From Agaricus subrufescens (lineage: Eukaryota > Basidiomycota > Agaricomycetes > Agaricales > Agaricaceae): DNA of 64,000 bases. The DNA is taken from the NCBI GenBank assembly GCA_029945375.1, contig JAQOTE010000014.1, positions 124,001 through 188,000 of the forward strand, written 5' to 3'. This document shows, in pieces, positions 1-10,326 of this stretch (positions are counted from its first letter, which is position 1; every line of letters starts with the position of its first letter). The position numbers and the translations under genes are program-made. Below the pieces are notes generated by a model. It was not told where the DNA came from. It saw nothing but the letters and a program-made list of their open reading frames with translations, and searched no databases.

Positions 1-2
1 TT

Positions 3-1196
3 TCCGGGTTTAGCATTGTTGTTGGATTGGTTACCGGGGGACGATGATTGCGATTGCGAATTGTTTTTGCCGGAATTTGCGGGTTTGTTCTTCTGCTTTT
101 GTTGCGGGTTGGAGTCCTTCAAAGTGGATTGCTTGTTGGCACGGTTCCGTTCGCGATGGCATTCCCAGTGGCGGTTGTCGATGTGCATAGCCAGGTCCCG
201 TGATTCCCGAAGAGTGGAAGGTTTGTCGGTTGGGAGTGAGGAAAGGACGTCCTGGATGCGATCGGGAAGGTCACGATAATAGCGATGGACCAAAACTGAA
301 TCCGGCCAGTGAAGACACAATGCGAGATGAGCAAAGGAGACATTATACTTGTTGATGTGGTTGTTAGCGGACATGGTAAGATGCTCAATCTCTTCCGCAG
401 CCTCGTTTACCGGATCCAAGGAACCAAAATTGGAGACAAGTTCATCAACGAACAAGTCCCAGTCATTATACCAGGGAACTAATTCCCATATCGGATTCTC
501 CTCGAGAGTTGTTTGAAACCAAGTTTGAGCGGAACCGGAAAGATAAGAGAGGGCGAAGGAAACCTTTGTGTGTTGCGACGGAAATTGATTCGGATTAGCC
601 TTGAAGTAGAGGCGGCACTGAAAGATGAATTCGTTGAGCTTGTGAGGTTCCTTGCCGTTGAATGAAGTCGGTTCCTTGATCACAACTTTAGGAGTTTTGG
701 CGGGAGGTTGCAAAGAGTTCCGAGTGAGTGTATCTGAGATAGTTGATAGGAGGTTGGCTAGAACGTGATTCGGAACGTGTTGACCGTCTTCATCATCATC
801 TCCATCCTCTTCTCCATCTCCATCCCCATCTCCCGGATCTCCACCTCCATCTCCACCTCCGTCGTCACCATCACCACCACCATCTCTTCCCTTACCCTTT
901 TCCCTTCCACCCGATCCATCGTAAGTTCCGGGGTTCCGGTGAGTACCAGGAACGTCGGAAACAGGAGTACCCTCCTGAGAGCGACCAGGGGGTACTGATT
1001 GAGAACCTTCCCAGTCTTGAGGGGTGCGAGAACCCGAACCGGAAACTCGGTGAGACATGTCAGGGGTTTTGGAAACAGGGGTATGAGAATCCGAAGTTTT
1101 CGCGGAACTGCGAGGTTTAGGTTGACGAGCAGGGGGAAGTGGAATGTCGCCAGGAGGAGTACCAGATGCGAAAGTAACACTGCAAGTGTGACTCAT
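3..1196 (-). CDS. Gag of a Ty3-type retrotransposon (3' end outside window)
   Basis: Open frame of about 398 codons from an ATG at 1196 on the minus strand to the window edge, without a stop. The N-terminal third is low-complexity Ser/Pro, followed by a long Gly/Asp/Glu-rich run (about 780-900). A retrotransposon Gag core follows, containing the landmarks FNGKEPHKL, GSAQTWF and FGSLDP, and then a Gln/Asn/Ser-rich tail. No zinc knuckle is reached before the edge. The LTR lies directly upstream at 1242-1622, as expected for a 5' LTR and short leader. Gag would form the cytoplasmic particle. The uninterrupted frame contrasts with most other elements here and suggests a younger copy. Pol is presumably beyond the left edge. 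Confidence 0.82.
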   Translation of the reverse strand, partial: MSHTCSVTFASGTPPGDIPLPPARQPKPRSSAKTSDSHTPVSKTPDMSHRVSGSGSRTPQDWEGSQSVPPGRSQEGTPVSDVPGTHRNPGTYDGSGGREKGKGRDGGGDGDDGGGDGGGDPGDGDGDGEEDGDDDEDGQHVPNHVLANLLSTISDTLTRNSLQPPAKTPKVVIKEPTSFNGKEPHKLNEFIFQCRLYFKANPNQFPSQHTKVSFALSYLSGSAQTWFQTTLEENPIWELVPWYNDWDLFVDELVSNFGSLDPVNEAAEEIEHLTMSANNHINKYNVSFAHLALCLHWPDSVLVHRYYRDLPDRIQDVLSSLPTDKPSTLRESRDLAMHIDNRHWECHRERNRANKQSTLKDSNPQQKQKNKPANSGKNNSQSQSSSPGNQSNNNAKPG

Positions 1197-1241
1197 ACAA
1201 AAGCAAAGTGTGGAACCAGCTGGAGCGGGAGTCTGAAATAC
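1188..1241 (-). other. Leader between LTR and Gag ATG
   Basis: Short leader separating the LTR end (CA complement at 1242) from the Gag start at 1196. No tRNA-complementary primer site starting with TGG abuts the LTR, so a conventional primer site is not evident. Self-priming as in Tf1/sushi elements is a possibility, not shown. The last 18 bases (1188-1205) recur inverted at 1623-1640, just beyond the other LTR end. Confidence 0.5.
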
Positions 1242-1622
1242 TGTTAAGACTACGACCGCAGAGTCAGAACTAGGCGGTTCTGATTTGGGGATAGGCATTG
1301 GCCTCAGCGACGCAAAGGCGCACTGTGCCCTCCAGCGGGTTCCGGATGCCTAGAAAGCGATAGCGGAATAGAACGCGAGTTGCGGAACGCTTAGCGGGAA
1401 GATAGGAATCGAGAGGGAATAGAATCTAAGTTGATTTCAGACTGAGGAATAGATACAGGAATGCGGAACTTATATACGAAGATATACAGGAGTAAATTAC
1501 GGAAAAGGAATAGTTCCGGAAAATAGAAATAGGAATTGGAATAGAGATATAGCAATCACATCGCAATAGGGATGAGTACCGATCCAGATACAGTCGTGTT
1601 GGCCATTGGAAAGTTACGGCCC
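1242..1622 (-). repeat. 5' LTR of the Gag element at 3-1196
   Basis: About 380 bp on the minus strand, ending in CA next to the leader. It is recognised by a second, diverged copy at 2341-2722. The two copies differ mainly where this one has CpG and the other has TpG or CpA. The outer end is fixed only by loss of similarity at about 1622. Confidence 0.75.
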
Positions 1623-2300
1623 TGCTTTTGTATGAGTCACTGTCAAGGTGGTATAACACCTACCACTGAAAATAGGCAATATCATCAAAATCTCGGATCA
1701 ATCTATATTTGGAACAGCCACAACACTGCTTTGTCATTTTCTCCATTTCAAACTTAAAATCCCTTTTGTTTCATAGTGCCTTCAGACTGCTGACTTGTAC
1801 CATTCCATATCAAATGCCATCTCGGTGGCCATTATAACTTTAAATTCAAAAATCTATGACTTCAAATATTTAATCTTTCGCACTCAAAAACTCCTTAAGT
1901 ATTGTCCTCGTGAATGTTCTTTTTGTCTCAATAATTCCTATTAGTTTAGTTCTCATTTCTCCAGTCACAGTTGATTCAAAAACAAAATTTATATTAAAAT
2001 TTACGGGTAGATACACTATCATTCCTATTTCCATTTAGTCTTCTCTCATATTTCTCCAAATTTCTTCGAGTTTCCTTAATAACTCATATCAAACAGGTAT
2101 ATAATGAACTCATGTACAGTAGAAATGTATCGAATTATCACCCCCTTCTTGAAACTCTAAATCTATCCTGCTCAAAAAACTCTTATATCTCTCTCCAAAA
2201 TCCTTGAGACAGTTATTTCTTGGTTTGAAGTCTAACGAAGGTCGTAGATCATCATTCCTTCTCCTTGTTTTGTCTCAGAGACACTTCCTTGCTCTTCATT
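1623..2300. other. AT-rich spacer with inverted leader fragment
   Basis: Bases 1623-1640 match the complement of the element's leader and Gag start (1188-1205) perfectly over 18 bp, so the LTR is flanked by an inverted repeat. The rest is AT-rich. I see no open frame of note and no recognisable element. Confidence 0.55.
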
Positions 2301-2722
2301 GCACTTGCAGTGTTACTTTCACATCTGGTACTCTTCCTGGTGTCAGGACTATGACTGCAGAGTTGGAACTAGGCGACTCCAATTGATGGATAGGTGTTGG
2401 CCTCAGCAACGCAAAGGCGCACTGTGCCCTCCAGCAAGCTCTGGATGCCTAGAGAGTGATAGTGGAATAGAATGTGAGTTGCAGAAAGCTTAGTGGAAAG
2501 ATAGGAATCAAGAGGGGATAAGATCTAAGTTGATTTCAGACTGAGGAATAGATACAGGAATGCAAAACTTATATACAAAGGTGTACAGGAGTAAAGTATG
2601 GAAAAGGAATAGTTCTGGATAATAGAAATAGGAATTGGAATAGAGATATAGCAATTGCATTGCAATAGGAACAAGTACTGATCTGGATACAGTCACATTG
2701 GCTGTTGGAAAGTTATGGCCCA
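2301..2722. repeat. Rearranged LTR copy joined to an inverted Gag-start fragment
   Basis: Bases 2341-2722 are a minus-strand copy of the LTR at 1242-1622 with heavy CpG loss. Bases 2301-2340 match the first codons of the Gag ORF but lie on the plus strand, opposite to the LTR they abut. An intact element cannot have that arrangement, so this is a rearranged relic. Confidence 0.65.
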
Positions 2723-2750
2723 CATTGCATTGGTTGTAGAGTGACTGCGG

Positions 2751-4134
2751 TGAAGAGACTAGATTGGTGTAAATGTGGAAAATAAAATATAAAAAAATAT
2801 AAAATCGAATGCAAATGCAACCCTTTGAATTACACCGAGTCTCGAGTGCGGTTTGTGGGGAGAATAAATCAGAAAGAAAGTGAAAGTAAGCGTCTCAATT
2901 AAGTATTAAATGAAAATAGGGGTAGAATAGAAATGTGAAACAAGTCTCGACTGAATAGAGACCTCTTCCAGACCTATGCCATTTCGATTAGAACCTTCGT
3001 GATGAGTGGCTAAGCTCGCGACGACTGTCCTCAATAGGATGGGTTAGACACCTATCTAGGAGGGGTAGCGAGTCCGCCCTAGTGATGCCTCAACAAACTT
3101 GGAGAGCCTTGAACTGCCTTCGTGCTTCAAGACAGACTGCAAGACAAGTCAAGCTAGCACCAAATGCTATCGCGATCCTATTAGGCCAGTGAAGATACTC
3201 TCTCAAGCAGAACACAAGACCTTCTGAGTTGAGAAAGAACTTTAAGAAATGCTTAGAACACTGCGAAGTTTAACCAAACTTGATTTCACTCGCACAGCGC
3301 TTGGGCAAAGATTCGATGCCGAACCTCGTCCTCGACTGGCAACTATATACGATACACAATAAAAAAAAACTGAGACAAAATAAACAAATATGAAACAGAT
3401 AACCAAGTCCGTATCCAGCACTGAATGGGTATAGTCTCCTCGACTCATCTTTCCCCACCAATCAACAGTCTTGACTATTCAGTCTCCTCGACCAAACATT
3501 GCACTTGCCTAATCTCCTGCTCCCCATTGGCTAACGAGCTTCCAACCCTAAGCCCTAGTCTAGAAACTCTCGAGGCGCATCCCCCACTGATTGTCCCATC
3601 AATAAGATGTCCTTGATTAGACTATGCTTCTATCTTGCCTTTAGTTGCTTTGAGATTATCACTATTTCCACCTGATCCAGAGTCTCGACCAACAATTCAA
3701 CAGTCTTGCTTCAGGTTAATTCAGTCTCGAGATGTGTAAGTCGTCTACTTCCTAGCCCTTTCCTTATTAGGCAGGTAGTAGTTACAGATTTGGTTTAGCA
3801 TAAGGTCCGCTGAAGGAACCGCATTCTGCTAAGTCCTCAAGCCATCCTATAGCCAGTCTCAATGATAATTCCCAATAAAGTCTCTCTAGACTCAGCCTCA
3901 ATACTTCCATCTTAAAGTCCTCGAATGCGATTATATTTCCCCTAGCAGTACAGTTTTCCTACTAGGAATCGCGGATGCAATCTTGACTGTCCCCTAGATC
4001 AACCTTTCTTCACACATGCCCTCGCCTGAGATTATCTCTAACTGGGTGATCAATTGTTCATTCCCAAACTTAATACGTACACCTAACTGCATTAAACGTA
4101 TATTTTCACGCATAAAACGGCTGGGGCGGTAACA
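2751..4134 (-). repeat. 3' LTR of the giant Ty3 element
   Basis: 1384 bp, TG...CA. It aligns through its length with 24743-24950 plus 30622-31815, the copy split by a copia insertion. Differences are mainly C/T and G/A. The right copy has extra units of an AAAAATAT repeat near its end, accounting for its greater length. Confidence 0.9.
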
Positions 4135-4147
4135 TCTCCCCCCCACT
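4135..4147 (-). promoter_or_regulatory. Polypurine tract of the giant Ty3 element
   Basis: Plus-strand TCTCCCCCCCACT, a purine run on the minus strand, directly abuts the LTR start at 4134. This is the position where plus-strand DNA synthesis is primed in LTR retrotransposons. Confidence 0.75.
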
Positions 4148-4668
4148 ATGAAATGACTGTCCTCAGTCATACCAGACTTCATCTCGGAACTAAACTGATC
4201 ATCCCCAATGTCTGGCTGGACTTCAATTTCACCCCTCGACGAGCACTCGCCCTTGGCAGTGGTGGATCTCCCGCTCCGGACATCACTGGCAGCTATTAAT
4301 ATCACTACCACCTTGTTCTCCCGGAATGGCAATTGCCGTGCTTCTTTTCTGATCGTCCCAGACCACGCATTACTAAATTTAGCGCGATCTTCTGATCACT
4401 TTCCAAAGGTGAGGTTTAAACTTCCTCAACTTCTTTTTTGTTTTGCTGACCCTGCCTCATTTTTTCTTTGGGGCATCAGCAGCCAATGGCTCATTCCGTG
4501 CTACCACTGCTGACATAGCGTGCTGGCGCGATCTAGTGAGTCTTGCCTTTTTTGTCTCCACCCTGCGGATCTTGACCTCGCTAATAGGGTATCTTTGACT
4601 GACGCCAAGCTCTGGCCCCCCTTAAAAGCAGACCTTGCCCCCCCCACTTTGGTTTCTTTCTCCCCATC
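4148..4668 (-). other. 3' tail of the giant element
   Basis: The minus-strand frame at 4140-4330 encodes a short tail with the pattern F-S-E...E-D-S-H-F. The same pattern recurs at 16150-16210 (F-S-E...E-D-V-C-F). Beyond that I see only the upstream region of the plus-strand gene starting at 4669. Confidence 0.4.
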
Positions 4669-6008
4669 ATGTCCTCCTCGCCTCCCCAGCTGCCCCCCGA
4701 GATAGCCATCACTGCTATCCTCGACAAGGTGGAATGGGGTGCGCATTTTCCGTCCGACGTCCTTCTCCGGCATTCCGAACATTTTTGCGCTCTGCTGGCC
4801 TACCGAAAGATTCAGCAGCCGGAGGAATCATTGTCCACATCTCCATCCAGCACTCCGCAGACTATCTTACCGACTTTGCCCTTGGCCGTTCGCCCTTTGT
4901 CTACCCCTCTGGTGCCTTCCGTCCTCCTGGCCATCGCTCGTACTCCGATGCCAGCGCAATGTTTGCAGCCTGCCTCTTTCCGTTCTCCGTCTTCTCGTCT
5001 TCTGACTCCTGCCATTCTTGCAGCTCCCTCGACTTCCTCAGCTTCGGCTCAGACTCCTCATCAACCCCCTCCTCGCCGATCTCTTGGTGAGTGGCCCATA
5101 GCTCGGGCATGATGTCTCTTTGCTGCTGTTTGCGCTTCTAATATCACAGTGGCTCGAATCACAGCTCAAGTGGCGTCAGAGGCTCCTCGGCCTAATCTAG
5201 CGGAGGTTCATGTCCCGCCTAATCCCGCTGCTAGTTCAACTGCTGGTTCCACTTGTCGTGGCAAGACCAAATCTCCTGCCACCAAACACCAGCGTCTGCG
5301 TTCTCCGTCGCCTAAAAATACCCCCGAGGTAGTTCCTAAAATTGAGAAGATTTCTCCAATCAAAGCTGCGGCACCTGCCCATTCTCCACGCCCTGGCTCT
5401 GGCAAGTGTCTGGCTCGCAAAACTACTGGTAGTAAATTCCAGGCTGGCTCTTATACTGCCGTCGTTGAAATCACCTCCTCCTCATCGTCTTCTGAGCCTG
5501 ATCCTGTCTTCATCAGCGACGAGGAAAGCGAAAGCGATGACGAAGATGAAGTGGTTCAAGAGGACGAACTCGACGATTCCGATGTCGACATGGAAAAGCC
5601 CTCCTCCAAAAAACGTAAACTGGCCGCCTCTCGTTGTAAGCCTGCACCTCCTTCCAAGGCTGCCCTGGCAACTCGTTCTTGAACTACTCGATCAAAGCAA
5701 TCCAAGACGGTCAAGACTCCTGCAACCGTCGATTCTGATGGTTCAGAGGAACCTTGTGGTACAGGCTTTACACTTTCTCCCTCTCTTCTACTAATCTGCA
5801 TTTCCTAGTTCGCACCAATACTTCTTTAACTCATCAACTTGGTCTTGCTCCCAGTGCTCCTTATCTCGATGGTCTGGCTACACATTTCGCCGTCTCCTAT
5901 GATCTGGTATGCCACCTTTTAACTCCTTCCCTTTTCTTTTTCTAAACATCTTTTCTTAGTATTCCCCTTGTTCTGCCAACTGTCTTAACTGCATGCATGT
6001 CACAGATT
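4669..6008 (+). pseudogene. Antisense multi-exon gene within the Ty3 element, 5' part
   Basis: Exons 4669-5086, 5150-5758, 5809-5906 and 5960-6008. Introns have GT-AG ends and the frame is kept across each junction. The protein starts MSSSPPQLPPEIA, is Ser/Pro-rich, then has a serine run, a strongly acidic stretch and a basic patch (KKRK). It ends in a Cys cluster, PCSANCLNC. One in-frame TGA at 5680-5682 stands where CGA would give Arg. The exon ends exactly at a solo-LTR insertion (target duplication AGATT at 6004-6008) and resumes at 14545. The gene runs antisense to gag-pol inside the same LTR pair. I recognise no domain; a zinc-binding or Gag-like nucleic-acid binder is a guess. Confidence 0.55.
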
Positions 6009-6372
6009 TGGAAGATTACGTTATATCTTACCAACGGCTGATTCGATTCCTACGAATCGGGCACCGTTGGAAAGCCCTGATCAAACCGTTTCTACTGATA
6101 TCCATATCATCCGAAACGGCCCAGTAGTTGTTGAGATATTCAACGTTCTTTATTCTCTGTGCCATAAGTTAGAAGACCTTAATTACCTAATTGTTCTAGA
6201 GCAGTCCAGACCATTCTATAACATTCTAGAACCTTCTAGAATGTTTTCTATCACATCATTATTGCACCATTACCCAGAGTAACCCAGAGTAACTCAGAGT
6301 AGTAAAGGGATTATTCCTATTGGTTGGTTATTATTAGAGTAGCTAAACTTAGATACATAATTAGTCATGACT

Positions 6373-6829
6373 TGTTAAAGTCAGACTACTGACTTCCCCC
6401 GAATACCCATCACACATTAAACATCCGGGACTCTATTATAACGTCTGACTAAGTCCCCACACATAGTAGGAACAATTAGAACGTTCCAGATCATTCTTGG
6501 AACGCATATCCGGAATTCTACTAAGCTACTAGTAGACCCTCATTAATATTCCGACCAATCGTCTCGAGCTGCTTATGCTGCTCGAGATTAATGTCTACCT
6601 TGCACCACATCTTATGAGACGATCTACTCGTCACTTTATCTATATCAAACTTATGCTACATGTATATAAGCTCTATGTTATGAATATGAAAGACAGCTTG
6701 AATATCTCTCACATATTTCGTCTACAATCTATCTGAAAGACTTACAAAGTTCTATTCAGTATATCTATATTCTCTACAGGTGTGTAATCGAGTCCCTGCC
6801 ATTGCGCAAGCTACGGTGCTGTTTCGACA
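6373..6829 (+). repeat. 5' LTR of copia element
   Basis: 457 bp, TGTTAAAG...TTCGACA, with a TATATAAG box at 6663-6670. It differs from the 3' LTR at six positions by eye, all C/T or G/A changes inside CpG. Confidence 0.95.
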
Positions 6830-6841
6830 GGTTATGGGCCC
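6830..6841 (+). promoter_or_regulatory. Primer binding site, half-tRNA type
   Basis: GGTTATGGGCCC follows the 5' LTR directly. It is complementary to the anticodon-arm region of eukaryotic initiator methionine tRNA (GGGCCCATAACC), the internal priming site known for Drosophila copia. The same 12 bases abut the LTR of the other copia element (30361-30372, minus strand). Confidence 0.75.
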
Positions 6842-7025
6842 CGATGGGCCGATTGGGACTCTACAGATCATGACCCAATGATAGACATCTCTTTATCAGA
6901 TCGTCGATCTCGGAATCCGCTTCCCAAGGAAGCATTGCCTGTATCGTAATGCCGACATTCAATTGTTCGGCACAAATGGGAATAGTTGATATACCTCATC
7001 ACATTCTCGTTCCTTTGTTCTATTT

Positions 7026-8737
7026 TTGAGACAAAGCAATAATGCTGATACTCGCCGTTCTCTACAGATGGCCAATACTACTTCTGGTGTATCAGCGAGC
7101 ATCCCTGAGCTCACCGGCATTAACTACGCCGAGTGGAACATCAAGATGCGCGCCTTTTTGCAGTCACACAATCTCTGGGGATATCCCTCAGGATCCGTGG
7201 CTTCACCCACCAATGCAGACGAACTTGCCGAGTGGAAAGGCAAGGATGAACAAGCCGCCGGTTTCATCACCCTACGACTTCATTCATCCTTATTGCATCA
7301 TGTCTCCACCAATACCACTAGCAAAGTCCTTTGGGACACCCTCCTTGCTTCGTATGGAACTCCGGGAACGGCTCTCATTTATTCCGAGTTCCAGAATATC
7401 ATGCGCATGAGAATTGCCAGTGATAGAGATCCTACTCCGGACTTAAACAGTCTCAGAGCATCCTTCAGCCGTCTCACTGCAGCAGACTCCAAATACACGA
7501 TCGCCAAAGAGCTGCAAGTGATGATCTTACTCGCTGCCTTGCCTTCCGATTGGGATGGAGTTTCCTCCACCATCCTAGCTACCACAAAGTCATCCGACTT
7601 AAATTTCGATCATGTTGCGGTAGCAATCAAGGAAGAATTCGTTCAGCGGTCTTCCTCTGCTCAATCGGCATCCGTTTCCCGGATCTCAGGTCTCAAACGC
7701 AAGGGTGATTATAACCCACACTGGAATAACCAGAAAGGGAATTTTAAAGCTGGCTCCAAGGATCATGCTGGAGATAACCGGTTAAATAATCACCACAACA
7801 ATTCTCGTGGTGGTAAACGATTCAATGGGAGAGGATTGTACCGCGGACGTGGAAATAATCGGGGAAGAAAGAACCAACACAACCAACATGGAGAATCGCA
7901 TCAACATCACTCTCATACAGTTTACACTCCAGACGTCGAGTTCGCCTCTCCTGCTGCCTTCCATACCCTCTTTCCTACTCCCTCGACCGCGGACCTTCCA
8001 TCCCACTATCACCCCTCGCTCACAGCGCATGAGATTCGCCTCCGCAAGCTTAGGGCTACCCGAGCTCAAAGGAAGTCTCGCTCCACCTCCATCCTCTCTA
8101 ACGACTCGTCTGGACTTGGAGCACTGATTGACCGCATCTTCCCCGGTCCTCAGCCAAGCCCTACTTCTTCTCACTCTTCACTTCCTCTAATAGAAAGACT
8201 TTCATCATCTCCACCAAATTCCTATATTGATCATCGACAACTGCAACCATTTCCGGAAATCACTTCCATTCCTTTATCAGAGGAAGTTGATAATGCCAAT
8301 GTTGCATATGTTGATAATAATGATCAAAGCGAGGATGATGAGATGAACAGAGAGGCCCCTATTCAACCTCCTTGGGTCAATGTCAACGATGATGACGCTG
8401 TAATCATCGGTGATGAGGAGGAACAAGGGGAATTCTCATCTGAGATCGGTCCCTCTGATTCAGAGGAAGCGAGCAGTGACTCAGAGGATGTGGTCACCAG
8501 ACATCTCGAAGAACCGTCATTCACCTCTGAACCTGACGTTCCAGGAGCGTTCGTAACGGTTGACACTTTCAATGAAGCTAGTGAAGTGATCGCAGCAAAC
8601 GCATATGATATGCAAGTGTCACCTTTGTATCACCAATGTGCTGGTACTTATGATTGCCATCTACAGACCTGTCTACTACGACGACGAGGAAGACTATTGC
8701 TTCCCAATCGTCTCACCCGACATTCAGATGTAGACTA
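7026..8737 (+). pseudogene. Copia Gag
   Basis: The open frame covers the Gag of the copia element. The ATG at 7068 (MANTTSGVSA) may be the real start, because the 14 preceding residues look like leader. It has a UBN2/copia Gag-type core (GINYAEWNIKMRAFL at the start, LPSDWDGV later), then an Arg/Gly and His/Asn-rich segment likely to bind RNA. A long acidic Ser-rich region follows. No CCHC knuckle is visible in this part. The frame is cut at 8737 by the TIR element; residues read beyond that point to 8822 belong to the insertion. Confidence 0.85.
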
Positions 8738-9083
8738 CAGTGGGCAACAAAACCTTTCCAATGTTTTGTATATTTGTAAAGAACATGCTATAGCAGTCCA
8801 AATAAATTGTGTAAAATCATGAAAATATACAGGAAGGTACATCAGCATCTTGTTTACATGTATGTACAATCCTGTGGCTGTGCTTTGGATTTAAGTTCAG
8901 TTTCAAGAGGGTTTAAGATTGAGGACCATTGGAAAGGTTTTGTTGCTGCTCATTTCAAAGACAGAAAAGGCTAAGTGCTGGAGCTTGCAATGATGTTTGT
9001 CAGTTGAAAGTGTTACATAATATTATTCTTATGTTGCTTTCACTATCCTGTGACATGTCACACCTGTTATGTCACACCAAACC
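8738..9083 (+). repeat. Left terminal inverted repeat
   Basis: 346 bp, pairing with 9979-10324. Similarity ends abruptly after ACACCAAACC. Inner bases include a short palindromic GTGACATGTCAC. Confidence 0.88.
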
Positions 9084-9978
9084 ACACCAAACCACTTCAA
9101 ATATTTGAAAAACATTTGTTTATTATTATATAAGAAATTATTATTTAATAAATATCTTTAATTATAATTTTGTATCTGGTCTCAGAAAAAGTTAGCTTGG
9201 AACATAATCACACTTATATGATATGATTAGACCAGTTTCAGCTGTTTTTGTAGATGTTTTTCAATGTATAGTTTTATTTAAACATTATATTATCTACTTT
9301 TTGATCACAAATTTCTGGATTCCTAGGTGGTTCTCATTCTAAAATTTACTATAGGAGCCCCTAGTGTTCTAATCTTTAATTCTGTTACCCCTAGGGTGTA
9401 GTCAAATGTTTCAGTGTACCTGGAAACAGCTTGCAATGTTAGCTTAACATGATAGAATCAAGGGTACACATGTGGACTTATAAAAAACAAGTTTTAATGG
9501 ACTAAATAATCATGTCATAGGCCTAATATACTAGAATAAGTACCTTGTAACAAAGTCAATATAGTTCAATAGTAAGAATAAGAAGAAAAAGGCTAAATCA
9601 AAATGGCATATAGAGATAAAGTAATTTACAAGAGGTAATACAGTTATCTGCAACTGTACACTCAGTAACTGAATGGAAATTGCTATGGATATTATATATA
9701 GAGTAAATGCTCATGTTTTGAAAGTAAATCTGAGATGCTAGCATTCAAGCAGCTTTCAAAATTTGACATAAAAAAAGAAGAACTTGTATTTTCTAGTGAA
9801 AAATGGTACAAATACACTGGGAATGATCAATAAAATAGCCCCAAGATGTCATGCACATACTTTTGAATAATAAATAGCCCATTTGCACACAAGTAGGCAA
9901 CTTTAACCTAGGTACAAGATGAGAAGACTTCAAAGTTTCAAGCAATAGGAGACTTAGACTATTTTCCAAATTACAGGG

Positions 9979-10324
9979 GGTTTGGTGTGACATAACAGGT
10001 GTGACATGTCACAGGATAGTGAAAGCAACATGAGAATATCATTATGTAACACTTTCAGCTGACAAACATCATTGCAAGCCCTAGCTATTAGCCTTTTCCA
10101 TCTTTGAAATGAGCAGCAACAAAACCTTTCCAATGGTCCTCAATCTTAACCCCTCTTGAAACTGAACTTAAATCCAAAGCATAGCCACAAGATTGTACAT
10201 ACATGTAAACAAGATGCTGATGTACCTTCCTGTATATTCTCACAAATTTACACAATTTATTTGGACTGCTATAGCATGTTCTTTACAAATGTACAAAACA
10301 TTGGAAAGGTTTTGTTGTCCACTG
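9979..10324 (-). repeat. Right terminal inverted repeat
   Basis: Reverse complement of 8738-9083 with scattered substitutions. The first 45 or so residues of the frame that opens at 10193 are translated from this repeat and are not part of copia Pol. Confidence 0.88.
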
Positions 10325-10326
10325 TA

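Larger units (their letters stand above)
8738..10324. mobile_element. Non-autonomous TIR element with 346-bp inverted repeats
   Basis: 1587 bp bounded by TA on both sides (8736-8737 and 10325-10326). The termini are CAGTGGGCAACAAAACC and its near-perfect complement. Inverted repeats span 8738-9083 and 9979-10324. The AT-rich 895-bp centre has no transposase-like frame; the longest ORF is 66 codons. TA target and CAGTGG ends fit the Tc1/mariner (including pogo) type. It inserted into the copia gag-pol frame. Confidence 0.88.

Noticed and set aside
4635..5090. Overlapping plus-strand frames of about 150 codons
   Set aside because: Only the frame starting at 4669 continues through the introns; the others end in place.
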